NCBI RefSeq assembly: GCF_000832985.1
Contig: NZ_CP009921.1
Span: 186,001 to 250,000, forward strand
DNA: 64,000 nt
Direction: 5' to 3'
From: Priestia megaterium NBRC 15308 = ATCC 14581
Lineage (GTDB): Bacteria > Bacillota > Bacilli > Bacillales > Bacillaceae_H
Shown here: positions 8,652 through 17,265 of the stretch, one piece after another
How the letters are laid out: every line of letters begins with the position of its first letter
Numbering within the stretch: the first letter of the stretch is position 1
Translations under genes and position numbers: made by a program
Notes under the pieces: model-generated
Seen by the model: the letters and a program-made list of their open reading frames with translations, nothing else
Database searches by the model: none
Told to the model about the DNA's origin: nothing

Positions 8652-9827
8652 GTGGAACATTGCGATGTTTTAGTGATTGGTGGGGGGATTATTGGCTGTT
8701 CGATTGCCTATTATGCTTCCAAATATGGAAGAGATGTAACGGTAATTGAAAAAGGAGAATTCGTTAGTGGTACATCTTCACGATGCGATGGTAACATTTT
8801 AGCGATTGATAAGGATCCAGGTTTTGATAGTCAAATGTCCTTATTTAGTCAGAACTTAGTGGACGAATTAAGCAGAGAATTGGAGCATCCCTTTGAATAT
8901 AGGGCACCAGGAAGTATTCTCGTTTGTGAATCAGAAGAGGAGATGGAAGCCGCACAAAAATGGGTGAATCGTCAAAAAGCTGCCGGTTTACCATTCCGGA
9001 TGCTAGATCGACAGGATATTCGGCAAGATTCCTCTTTTTTTGCTGATGACTTATTAGGGGGGTTGGAATGTGCTACTGATTCTACGGTCAATCCTTATTT
9101 ATTAGCCTTTTCACTTCTTGAGGGGGCAAAGAAACGAGGGGCTAAGGCCTTGAAGCATACCGAAGTAACACAGATGAGGAGAGAAGAGAGTGGTTCATTT
9201 ACTGTAGAAACAACAAATGGTGGTTTTACCGCAAATCATGTTGTGAATGCTGCTGGAGTATGGGCACCTCGAATAGGAGAGATGCTTGATCTTTCAATAC
9301 CGATTGAACCAAGAAAAGGACATATTATCGTTGCTTCAAGACAGCAACATGTGGGATCTAGAAAGGTAATGGAATTTGGTTACCTAATTTCTAAATTTGG
9401 TGGAAAACGTCGTGTAGATGCACTGACCGAAAAATACGGAGTGGCTCTGGTTTTTGAACCAACCGAAAGTCAAAATTTTCTAATCGGAAGCAGTAGGGAA
9501 TTTGTTGGATTTAATACAAAAGTAAAAAATGAAGTAATAAACTGTATCGCTAAACGAGCAATAAGATTTTATCCGAAAATGGCAGATATGCTGATGATTC
9601 GTTCATATGCAGGATTACGTCCTTGGACAGAAGATCATTTGCCAATCGTTTCACGAGTGGACAAAATTCCTAACTATTATATTGCAGCTGGTCATGAAGG
9701 TGATGGAATTAGCCTTGCAGCAGTAACAGGGAAAATTATAGAGGAACTAATTAACGAAAAAGAAACGTCTATTCCTATTGAGCCAATTAGTTTTAATCGC
9801 TTTAAAGAAAGGGTGTTAAGCAGATGA
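8652..9827 (+). CDS. FAD-dependent D-amino-acid dehydrogenase-like subunit (LhpB/DadA type)
   Basis: A 391-residue flavoprotein of the DAO/DadA family. The N-terminal VIGGGIIGCSIAYYASKYG binds FAD, VVNAAGVWAPRIGEM is the family's middle motif, and AAGHEGDGISLAA near the C-terminus closes the FAD site. It would oxidise cis-4-hydroxy-D-proline to pyrroline-4-hydroxy-2-carboxylate, working with the small subunits encoded on the other arm. The GTG start at 8652 is chosen because AGGGAGG lies eight bases upstream; an ATG two bases earlier is in a frame that closes quickly. It overlaps the epimerase gene by four bases. Confidence 0.82.
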   Translation: MEHCDVLVIGGGIIGCSIAYYASKYGRDVTVIEKGEFVSGTSSRCDGNILAIDKDPGFDSQMSLFSQNLVDELSRELEHPFEYRAPGSILVCESEEEMEAAQKWVNRQKAAGLPFRMLDRQDIRQDSSFFADDLLGGLECATDSTVNPYLLAFSLLEGAKKRGAKALKHTEVTQMRREESGSFTVETTNGGFTANHVVNAAGVWAPRIGEMLDLSIPIEPRKGHIIVASRQQHVGSRKVMEFGYLISKFGGKRRVDALTEKYGVALVFEPTESQNFLIGSSREFVGFNTKVKNEVINCIAKRAIRFYPKMADMLMIRSYAGLRPWTEDHLPIVSRVDKIPNYYIAAGHEGDGISLAAVTGKIIEELINEKETSIPIEPISFNRFKERVLSR

Positions 9828-10858
9828 GGGCAGAAAGAGTTTTTACAACAATTGATACACATACAGGTGGAAATCCAACGCGAACATTAATTAGTGGTCT
9901 CCCGAAGCTACTGGGAAAAACAATGTCAGAGAAAATGCTTTATATGAAAAAGGAATATGACTGGATTCGCAAGCTTCTAATGAACGAACCGCGTGGACAT
10001 GATGTCATGTCTGGTGCTCTATTAACAGAGCCATGCCACCCAGAAGCAGATATTGGTGTGATTTACATAGAGACGGGTGGCTACCTTCCAATGTGTGGAC
10101 ATGACACCATAGGAGTATGTACTGCCTTAGTTGAATCAGGGTTGATTTCCGTTCAGGATCCTATTACATCCTTAAAGTTAGATACACCAGCCGGTCTCGT
10201 GGAAGTGAATATTTTTGTGGAAAATGGAAAAGCAAAAGAAGTGTCCTTTTGCAACATCCCAGCTTTTCTTTTAAAAAGCATTTCTGTTGATGTTGAAGAA
10301 TTTGGACAGGTAGGTGTTGATATTGCGTATGGGGGGAATTTTTATGGGATTATTGACGCCAAATCAGTTGGATTAGAGTTAACTCCTGATAATGCTTCCC
10401 ACATAATTGAAAAGGCAATTAATATTCGAAATACCATTAATGAGAAATTTGAAATCGTTCACCCTCAACATCCATTTATTCGAGGATTAACTCATATTGA
10501 GTTTTTTACTGAACCAACTTATGAGAAAGCAGACGTGAAAAACACAGTTGTTGTTCCTCCTGGTGGAATCGATCGATCTCCATGTGGAACAGGTACTTCT
10601 GCTAAATTAGCTGTGTTATATGCTAATCGGGAAATTTCAATTGGAGAAGAATTTGTTCACGAAAGTATTGTCGGTTCTTTATTCAGGGGATGTATACTTG
10701 GAACAACTGATGTTGAGGGTGTAGAAGCTGTTGTGACCAAAATCGTGGGTTCAGCCTGGCTGATGGGAATGCACAAATTTTTTTACAATGAAGAAGATTT
10801 GCTTAAAGAAGGATTTCTACTTATTCCGCCAATGGAACATGAAATGGAGGAAGTGTAA
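9824..10858 (+). CDS. 4-hydroxyproline 2-epimerase (proline racemase family)
   Basis: A 344-residue member of the proline racemase family. Both catalytic cysteines are present: MCGHDTIG near residue 89 and SPCGTGTSA near residue 254. A Cys/Cys pair indicates a racemase or 2-epimerase rather than trans-3-hydroxyproline dehydratase, which carries Thr at the second site. In this cluster the likely reaction is trans-4-hydroxy-L-proline to cis-4-hydroxy-D-proline, the first step. It is coupled to the DadA-like gene by an ATGA overlap and to the next paralogue by TAATG. Proline racemase activity cannot be excluded from sequence. Confidence 0.85.
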   Translation: MRAERVFTTIDTHTGGNPTRTLISGLPKLLGKTMSEKMLYMKKEYDWIRKLLMNEPRGHDVMSGALLTEPCHPEADIGVIYIETGGYLPMCGHDTIGVCTALVESGLISVQDPITSLKLDTPAGLVEVNIFVENGKAKEVSFCNIPAFLLKSISVDVEEFGQVGVDIAYGGNFYGIIDAKSVGLELTPDNASHIIEKAINIRNTINEKFEIVHPQHPFIRGLTHIEFFTEPTYEKADVKNTVVVPPGGIDRSPCGTGTSAKLAVLYANREISIGEEFVHESIVGSLFRGCILGTTDVEGVEAVVTKIVGSAWLMGMHKFFYNEEDLLKEGFLLIPPMEHEMEEV

Positions 10859-11814
10859 TGAATATTCAAAAGGTATACTCAACAATAGATGTGCATGTAG
10901 CTGGTGAAGCTTTCCGTATTATTAAAGACTTACCATTCTTTCATTATCAAAGTTTAGAGCAACTAAATGAGCAACTCCAAGAGGAGTTTTTAGAGAGCAT
11001 CCATCTTCTTTTAAATGAACCACGTGGATCTGCAAATTTAAATGGCTGTCTTATTGTTCCAGCCGTTAGCCAAGAAGCAGATGCTGCAGTTTTATTTTTT
11101 AATTATAATGGAAAGGTTCCTCTTCATTACGGTGGTATCGTTGCTGTAATTACAACTTTATTGGAATGTGGTCACTTGCACCCAAGGACGTCCAGTGAAT
11201 ACAAAATTGAAACGCTCAGTGGAGTAATTTCAGCTACTGCAATTATGGAAAAGGATGAAGTGATCTCAGTCACCATAGAGAGTAGACCATGTCAATTAGT
11301 CCAAAGAAATATCCCCTTGTCTTATTTACATTTAGATACAAGTTTCTCACTCGTGCAGGCTAATCAATTATATGCGGTATTTGAGAAACGTGATATTTCT
11401 GCAGAGATTCATATTGAGAAACTTTCTGAATTGAAGAGATGGGGGCAAACAGTACTTCAAGCTCTGGAGTCAATAATTCCTGTAAAAGGTGTTATTCTAA
11501 TGGATGATTCTCATCTAGAAGGTGGCCAGATTAAAACAATCACCTTCGATGAAAACGAGTATATTGTACGTTCTCCGGGGTTCGAGTCAACAATGGCATG
11601 TTATACTAGCTTGCTTGCTAACGACAGAGTGTTAAACATAAAATCACCATTGATGAATAAAAGTATTTTTGATAGCTACTTAACAATACAAGCATCCACT
11701 CAAACAGAAACTGGATTTCGTTTTATCGTGTCAACCCGCGGGTTTATTACCGGAATGCAAACTTTTGTATTAGATCCGACAGATCCTTTTCCTTCGGGAT
11801 TTTTATTAAAATAA
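10858..11814 (+). CDS. Proline racemase-like paralogue lacking both catalytic cysteines
   Basis: A 318-residue protein that aligns along its length with the epimerase just upstream: NEPRGSANLNGCLI matches NEPRGHDVMSGALL. However, the first catalytic motif CGHDTIG is replaced by YGGIVAV and the second, PCGTGTS, by a segment around FESTMACYTS. It should therefore not racemise substrate. It starts at the stop of the epimerase gene (TAATG) and is translated with it. Possible roles are partner subunit of the epimerase, ligand sensor or a changed chemistry; none is shown. The family fold is sure, the function is not. Confidence 0.75.
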   Translation: MNIQKVYSTIDVHVAGEAFRIIKDLPFFHYQSLEQLNEQLQEEFLESIHLLLNEPRGSANLNGCLIVPAVSQEADAAVLFFNYNGKVPLHYGGIVAVITTLLECGHLHPRTSSEYKIETLSGVISATAIMEKDEVISVTIESRPCQLVQRNIPLSYLHLDTSFSLVQANQLYAVFEKRDISAEIHIEKLSELKRWGQTVLQALESIIPVKGVILMDDSHLEGGQIKTITFDENEYIVRSPGFESTMACYTSLLANDRVLNIKSPLMNKSIFDSYLTIQASTQTETGFRFIVSTRGFITGMQTFVLDPTDPFPSGFLLK

Positions 11815-11984
11815 CGTTATTTAGGCTACATTCTTTCATTGGTCATCTTTATACCTAAGCTTCTATATCAAAACTTTCCTTGCCTATAGTGATTTCTCGA
11901 AACTATTTTAAGGGAGGGAAAGTAGTTTTATTTGGAAACTGAATTTTTAAAATTTTCTAATATTAGAGGAGGAGAGGTTGGAGT

Positions 11985-13601
11985 ATGTCTAACAAAGGTA
12001 AGTTTAAAAGAGAAATATCATTAATGGATTTAACTTTTATAGGCTTTGGATCTATGTTTGGATCGGGTTGGTTATTTGCTGCTAGTCATGTTGCTGGAAT
12101 AGCCGGCCCTGCTGGAATTATATCATGGGTAATTGGTGGAGTATCTATTTTATTATTAGGACTTGTATATTGTGAACTGGGAGCGTCACTTCCAAGGGCT
12201 GGAGGAATCGTTCGCTATCCAGCTTATACTCATGGCCCTATACTTGGATATCTTTTAGGGTTTATTACCCTTATTGCTTTTTCTAGTCTGATAGCCATTG
12301 AGGTAGAGGCAGCTAGGCAATATGCTGCAGCCTGGTGGCCCAGCTTGACTAAGGAAAACTCTACCTTGCCTACTTTAAGTGGATGGCTCCTTCAATTCGG
12401 ACTTATTGTTGCTTTCTTTCTTTTGAATTATTGGAGTGTAAAAGTATTTGCTAAATCGAATTTTATCATAACTATCTTTAAATTTTTTGTACCAGCTTTA
12501 ACAATCGTTGTTTTGTTAATACATTTGCATGGTGATAACTTTTCAAGTGTTGGATTTGCACCGTTTGGTTTTTCTGGTGTACAAGCAGCTATTTCTGCAG
12601 GGGGAGTAATTTTTGCTTATTTGGGACTTACACCTATTGTATCGGTTGCTAGTGAAGCGAAAAATCCTCAAAGAACAATACCAATTGCTCTTATTTTATC
12701 TGTAATTTCTTCAACTATTGTTTATGTTCTCTTACAAGTAGCGTTTATTGGAAGTATCCCAACGGATATGCTTGGCCAGGGATGGGCCAATATTAGTCAT
12801 GAATTTAGTTTGCCATTTAAAGATATTTCCGTTATTTTAGGGTTGGGATGGATGGTTTATTTTATTGTTTCTGATGCAATAATATCCCCAAGTGGCACAG
12901 GTAACATTTATATGTCAGCTACTCCTCGTGTTGTATATGGATGGGCTAAAAGTGGAACCTTATTTCAAATCTTTTCTAAAGTTGATGCAAAATCAGGTAT
13001 ACCCAGACCTGCACTTTGGCTTACGTTTGTCTTTTCTATTTTCTGGACATTGCCATTTCCTTCATGGGAAGCGTTAATTAACGTTGTTTCCGCAGCGCTA
13101 GTTTTAAGTTATGCTATTGCCCCAATTACCACGGCAGCGCTTAGAAAACGTGTTCCTGAGCTAGATCGTCCATTTTGGGTAAAGGGCATGTCAATTATTG
13201 GACCTCTTTCGTTTATCGTTGCATCGTTAATCGTTTATTGGTCAGGATGGAAGACCTTATCTTGGCTACTATCTTCTCAGGTTCTAATGTTTATAATTTA
13301 CCTATTCTTTAAAAAAAGAGTGCCTACCTCACAGGTTTCTTTTACCCAACAAATTAAATCCTCATTATGGCTGATTTTCTACTATGTTGCCTTAATGATT
13401 GTTTCTTATTTTGGTATGTTTGGTGGTGGCAAGGGCGTCTTAATTTATTCAACCGATTTAGTTGGAGTTACAATTGTCTCTCTGATTAGCTATTATTGGG
13501 CAGTCCATACTGCTTTACCAGTTGTTCATTTAGACGATGATGAAATTCAAGATAACGATCATTTAAAAATAAGCAATATAGATATTCCAGTTAGTAAATG
13601 A
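11985..13601 (+). CDS. APC-family amino-acid permease, probable hydroxyproline transporter
   Basis: A 538-residue inner-membrane protein with about 12 hydrophobic segments. The N-terminal stretch with FGSMFGSGWLFAA followed by AGIAGPAGIISW is the amino acid-polyamine-organocation superfamily signature. It follows the epimerase pair by 170 bases with a clear AGGAGGAGAGG ribosome site. A separate sigma-54 promoter is not visible, so it may be read through from 8592. Substrate is inferred from the cluster. It ends before a strong terminator. Confidence 0.85.
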   Translation: MSNKGKFKREISLMDLTFIGFGSMFGSGWLFAASHVAGIAGPAGIISWVIGGVSILLLGLVYCELGASLPRAGGIVRYPAYTHGPILGYLLGFITLIAFSSLIAIEVEAARQYAAAWWPSLTKENSTLPTLSGWLLQFGLIVAFFLLNYWSVKVFAKSNFIITIFKFFVPALTIVVLLIHLHGDNFSSVGFAPFGFSGVQAAISAGGVIFAYLGLTPIVSVASEAKNPQRTIPIALILSVISSTIVYVLLQVAFIGSIPTDMLGQGWANISHEFSLPFKDISVILGLGWMVYFIVSDAIISPSGTGNIYMSATPRVVYGWAKSGTLFQIFSKVDAKSGIPRPALWLTFVFSIFWTLPFPSWEALINVVSAALVLSYAIAPITTAALRKRVPELDRPFWVKGMSIIGPLSFIVASLIVYWSGWKTLSWLLSSQVLMFIIYLFFKKRVPTSQVSFTQQIKSSLWLIFYYVALMIVSYFGMFGGGKGVLIYSTDLVGVTIVSLISYYWAVHTALPVVHLDDDEIQDNDHLKISNIDIPVSK

Positions 13602-13628
13602 CATATCAAATGAGTAAAAAAAGCTAAT

Positions 13629-13664
13629 CAAAAGGCAACCGATTAATGTATCGGTTGCCTTTTG
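13629..13664 (+). terminator. Terminator after the permease
   Basis: A perfect 15-bp stem (CAAAAGGCAACCGAT and complement) with a 6-base loop, preceded by an A-run and followed by T-rich DNA; could work in both directions. Confidence 0.9.
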
Positions 13665-13870
13665 ATTTTATCCTTTGTAATCACAAATGAGCCCTTTTTC
13701 TACATTATATGTAATAATTAAAACTTATTTTAATGAAACATTTTAATCTTTATATTGGTTAAATATCCAACTCTTTCGACTGAATAGAGATAAAACGTTA
13801 AGTGCATCCTCATGAAATACAGTGAATATGAGCATATTAAACCTATCCAACCCAAACTAGGAGGTACACG

Positions 13871-14044
13871 ATGAAAAATCAGTCTAACAATTCTCAGCCT
13901 GCAATAGGGGATGACAGATTTAATACTGCTGGATATACTTCTGATGAAGCAAATATCAATGATGTGCAAGGAAAACATCTATCTAACTTCAATGATAAAG
14001 TTTCTACCTCTGAGAATGAGGATGCTTCTTCTACGAAACCATAA
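13871..14044 (+). CDS. Small hydrophilic protein of unknown function
   Basis: An ATG preceded by TAGGAGGTACACG opens a 57-residue frame rich in Asn, Ser, Asp and Glu, without cysteine or membrane segment. Two hairpins follow at once. I do not recognise a family; the composition is like small stress- or spore-related proteins of Bacillaceae, which is only an impression. The ribosome site and the flanking terminator make it a real gene. Confidence 0.6.
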   Translation: MKNQSNNSQPAIGDDRFNTAGYTSDEANINDVQGKHLSNFNDKVSTSENEDASSTKP

Positions 14045-14052
14045 AGTCTTTT

Positions 14053-14117
14053 CTAACGAGAAATCTTTTAAGTTCTCGTTAGTCTGAAAAGCAGGTTAAT
14101 ATTTATTAACCTGCTTT
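14053..14117 (+). terminator. Two consecutive hairpins, terminator
   Basis: CTAACGAGAA/TTCTCGTTAG (14053-14082) is followed by AAAGCAGGTTAA/TTAACCTGCTTT (14088-14117) with downstream Ts. They close the small gene at 13871. Confidence 0.75.
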
Positions 14118-14123
14118 CTTTAT

Positions 14124-14269
14124 TATTGATTATGACGATACATATGAGGATCATCTGGTTGTTCTTCACGTTCTACTTTTGTTACTCTTACAATGGGAAG
14201 CGTCTTTTGGAATACTTTGAACCAATACCTAAAAGTATTCCTTTGACTAGTAAGATGATCTACTTATTA
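14124..14269 (-). pseudogene. Possible coding remnant
   Basis: On the minus strand an open stretch of about 45 residues with gene-like composition (FKVFQKTLPIVRVTKVE and a Gln/Asp-rich tail) ends in TAA at about 14124. No start codon or ribosome site is present, so it looks like the end of a lost gene. Family unknown. Confidence 0.25.
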
Positions 14270-14361
14270 CTTATAGATTTAGCATAAAGAGTGGATTTTT
14301 CAACATAATTATAATAAGGATAAATTGCATCTATTAAGTAACCTAAAGGCGGTGAGTCCTT

Positions 14362-14508
14362 ATGAAAAACAGGGATAAAAGACGAAAAAAGAAACGTGAT
14401 TTTTTAAAGGATTACTTAAAAAACAAGTTAGGAAATTGGAACCCTAGACTTGGCAAAGAGCCTACCTCCAACTCTAAGACGACGCAAGAAAATAGAAACC
14501 TTGATTAA
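14362..14508 (+). CDS. Small very basic protein of unknown function
   Basis: A 48-residue frame starting at an ATG with the ribosome site AAAGGCGGTGA. The N-terminal third is almost all Lys and Arg (MKNRDKRRKKKRDFLKDYL), which suggests binding to nucleic acid or membrane, but no family is recognised. A terminator follows within 50 bases. Confidence 0.55.
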   Translation: MKNRDKRRKKKRDFLKDYLKNKLGNWNPRLGKEPTSNSKTTQENRNLD

Positions 14509-14553
14509 ATAATATTTGGGTGTAGGTATTTAGAAGTTTTTCACCATGAAAGA

Positions 14554-14588
14554 TAGCCCCCTTTAGAAGTCTATCTCCAGAGGGGGCT
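14554..14588 (+). terminator. Terminator
   Basis: AGCCCCCT and AGGGGGCT pair around a loop containing a smaller stem; it lies downstream of the small basic-protein gene. Confidence 0.6.
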
Positions 14589-14604
14589 TGATTAAAAGGC
14601 ATAT

Positions 14605-14652
14605 TTATTTAACAGCTTCTTTTAATTCTTTTCCTGGTTTAAAACCTTTATT
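14605..14652 (-). pseudogene. C-terminal remnant of an HU-family DNA-binding protein
   Basis: The minus strand reads NKGFKPGKELKEAVK followed by a stop. HU proteins end in FKPGKALKDAVK or close variants, so this is very probably the last 15 or so codons of a lost hup-like gene. Nothing upstream continues the domain. Confidence 0.5.
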
Positions 14653-14736
14653 ATATATTTCTTTTAGAAAAAGTTAATACTTCCTTTTAAGATCAAGCTA
14701 ATTTCCTTAATAAGGAATAGGATAGTTAAGGTAAAT

Positions 14737-14934
14737 TTAGCATGGATTTGACGTTGTGAAAGTTAACATTGCTTTAAGTATATTCTGAAAGCCCACGCGT
14801 TCCATGTCCTTCCCACTAGCCTTATTATTGTAAATATACTTTCCATCTGCGATATAAGGTTTTATTACTTCTAACTGTCTATCTAAATTTTGTTCATTTG
14901 TACCTACACGAATATAACCAAAATTAATTCCCAT
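14737..14934 (-). pseudogene. N-terminal fragment of a serine recombinase (resolvase/invertase)
   Basis: About 65 residues align with the start of Tn3-type resolvases: GYIRVGTNEQNLDRQ, then KASGKDMERVGFQNILKAM, after which the frame runs into unrelated residues and stops. The nucleophile serine expected in RVST is glycine here, and the rest of the catalytic and DNA-binding domains is missing, so it cannot be active. The start is placed at the Met before GINFGY. A large inverted repeat lies just upstream. Confidence 0.7.
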
Positions 14935-14977
14935 TACTAAAATCATCCTTGTTTTTAGTAGACAGTTTAGCTATATA

Positions 14978-15035
14978 AAAACCACTAACAAAAGGTCTAT
15001 TTCTAAGATTAAATAGACCTTTTGTTAGTGGTTTT
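14978..15035. repeat. 25-bp perfect inverted repeat upstream of the recombinase fragment
   Basis: Arms at 14978-15002 and 15011-15035 match without error around an 8-base spacer. The right arm and following bases resemble a diverged copy near 21147-21215. It may be a remnant recombination (res-like) site or a strong bidirectional terminator. Confidence 0.7.
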
Positions 15036-15584
15036 CCAGTGTTTAAAAAGATGTACATTTTTGTACTATATCATCGGACAGACTTAATCCTAGGTTATGT
15101 ATTGTCCCCTTTCAAGATTTCTTGCCCTGCGAGGTTTTTTGATGTATTCCGGAGAGATACATTATGGTAACTAAACATGCATACGATATACAACTTAAAA
15201 ACCGAGAAAACACTAACCCTAATCAGTGTCTTTTCTGTTCAGAATTCGAATAAGAAAAGTGGTAGATGCCTCACGGCGTCTTGGGTAGTTTGCTTCAGAT
15301 ATGAGGTGTTATTTATTTTACTATGTTCTGTGTTTTTCAATTTTAAAAGGTTATCGATAATAATAGAGTTAAATAAAACAATAAAAATACTAGAAAGAAT
15401 AATAAATGCAGAATAAAAATTGATTCATAAGAAGGAATGGAAAATAAAGATAGATAAAAATGTCTTAGCTATTAATCGGCTAAGACATTTTCTCTGTGTT
15501 GAATGTATTGTTATAGGGCTGTATTTATAGTTTTTTCTCTTTTGGACATATTATATATGGATATATTGAATAGGAGGTTGTTTT
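15036..15584. other. Gap with a terminator-like hairpin and no sure gene
   Basis: Short frames are present but lack ribosome sites and recognisable families. A hairpin with 13-base arms (AAAATGTCTTAGC and complement, 15457-15491) is a good bidirectional terminator and suggests that something upstream was once transcribed. Confidence 0.5.
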
Positions 15585-16591
15585 ATGGAAAATAAACATA
15601 ATCATGTTATGTTAACTTCTTCTAAATTATCTTATTTATGGACGACTTATCTTTCGGATAGTATGTCAATTTGTATTTTCAAACATTTTCTTCAACATAT
15701 CGAAGATGAAGAAATTAAAGCTATCGTTACTTTTGCCATGCAATCATCAGAAAAACACATTAACTTTATTCGTGAGATTTACTCAAAGGAAGATATTCAA
15801 ATTCCACAAGGTTTTACTGAAGCTGATATTAATTTAAAAGCCAAGCGCTTATTTTCTGATGTGTTTTACCTTCAATATATTAAGAACATGTCTAAAGGAG
15901 GATTAGTAACTTACGGTAGAGTGATACAAAACATTTATCGTCAAGATATTCTTACTTTCTTTAACACTTGTTTAATGCAGACCATTGAACTAAATACCAA
16001 GGTAACTAATCTTTTACTAGAGAAAGGAATCGCACTTCGTCCACCTACCATTCCATATCCTAAAAAATAGAATTTGTACATAAACAATCCTTTATTTTAG
16101 AGGGTCTAGGAAGAAGAGGAGCATTCACAGGAACAGAAGTAAATAATCTGTATGCAAATATCCAAACAAACTATTTAGGTACTGCTTTAGCTACGGCCTT
16201 TAGTCAAGTTGCTGAATCCGATAAGCTTCGTAAATATTTCCTAAGAGGAAAAGAAATTGCATTAAAACATATTAAAGCTTTTTCCAGTTATTTGGAGATG
16301 TGTTCACTACCAACACCTATGTCATATGACCAAGATATCACGGATTCTGAAGAACCACCTTTTTCTGATAAATTAATGGCATTTCATTTTAGTTTAATGA
16401 TTTATGCTGGAATTGGAAACTATGGGGTATCTATTTCTGAAGATCAGAGGACGGATATGGATGTAGATTATTACCGTTTAATAGCTGAAATTCTAAAGTA
16501 TTCTGAGGATGGTGCTAATATTATGATTGCAAATGAGTGGTTAGAACAACCACCTTTAGCAGCTAATCGAAGGGATTTAGCAAAGGATTAA
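15585..16591 (+). pseudogene. DUF3231-family protein gene interrupted by a frameshift
   Basis: The first 161 codons (from an ATG with AGGAGGTTG upstream) encode one helical DUF3231 repeat with the typical end LRPPTIPYPKK, then TAG. After stepping back one base at the A6 run (16062-16067) the frame continues IEFVHKQSF, AFTGTEVNNLYANIQTNYLG and on to 16591, giving the second repeat. Family members are about 330-340 residues with two such repeats, so the original was one gene. A lost A in the homopolymer explains the break. The small downstream frame is not an independent gene. The role of DUF3231 proteins is unknown to me beyond their occurrence in spore-formers. Confidence 0.75.
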
Positions 16592-16597
16592 AACAAT

Positions 16598-17041
16598 GTG
16601 GCAAACAAAGAAGAAGCATTGTTGTGGAGTATTGCACTTCCAGGATTCGGACAGTATTTAAACGGCAAATTTTTAAAAGATTCCATTTTGATACTATTAG
16701 AATTAGTTGTTAATGTTCAATCAAACTTTAACGAAATCATTATTTTAAGTTTTCACGGAGATATTGAAAAATCTATCCAACATGCTGATTATCGATGGCT
16801 GATGTTTTATCCATGTTTATATTTTTTTGCAATGTGGGATGCTTGGAAAGATATAGGTGGAGGAAAAGACAGGCATGCTTTTCTTCCCTTTGTGTTTGCA
16901 GCTTACTTTGTTACGCTGGGATGTATTTATTCCTCTAGCGTTAAGCTGTTTGGGGTATTATTAGGACCTATTTGGCTGCCCATGTTATGTGTAATACCAG
17001 GATTAGCTTTGGGAACCATATTGAGAAAAATATCGAATTAA
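16598..17041 (+). CDS. Small membrane protein of unknown function
   Basis: A 147-residue protein with the N-terminal pattern ALLWSIALPGFGQYLNGK followed by about four hydrophobic segments. The PGFGQ-x-L-NGK start is typical of small multi-span proteins found widely in Firmicutes. The start is GTG at 16598 (AAAGGA 11 bases upstream); an overlapping ATG two bases earlier is in a closed frame. It follows the DUF3231 gene by six bases and probably shares its transcript; a strong terminator follows. Confidence 0.65.
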   Translation: MANKEEALLWSIALPGFGQYLNGKFLKDSILILLELVVNVQSNFNEIIILSFHGDIEKSIQHADYRWLMFYPCLYFFAMWDAWKDIGGGKDRHAFLPFVFAAYFVTLGCIYSSSVKLFGVLLGPIWLPMLCVIPGLALGTILRKISN

Positions 17042-17044
17042 CTA

Positions 17045-17083
17045 AAGCTAAATTTCTCATTGTATAAATGAGAAATTTAGCTT
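17045..17083 (+). terminator. Terminator
   Basis: A perfect 17-bp stem (AAGCTAAATTTCTCATT and complement) with a 5-base loop and a following T-rich stretch, directly after the stop at 17041. Confidence 0.85.
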
Positions 17084-17265
17084 GTTTTATTTGAATTTCT
17101 TTAGTCTTATAAATCCACATTTTCTTAGTGTTATTCCAATTATGAGTTTAATGCTGTTAATAATGATTATATAAACCATTTTTGTGATTGCGGATAGGTA
17201 AGTTCATATAATATAAACTATCGTATGTAAATAGCTGCTGAATTTGTGATTTCAATTTTTTTAGC

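Noticed and set aside
13730-13978. Minus-strand frame of 82 codons
   Set aside because: It runs antisense to the well-marked small gene at 13871-14044 and has no ribosome site.
15177-15416. Plus-strand frame of 79 codons before the 15457 hairpin
   Set aside because: Composition is not convincing, the ribosome site is absent, and no family is recognised; kept only as part of the gap description.
16292-16591. Separate 99-codon gene
   Set aside because: It is the second half of the frameshifted DUF3231 gene; its homology continues upstream of its first ATG without a ribosome site.
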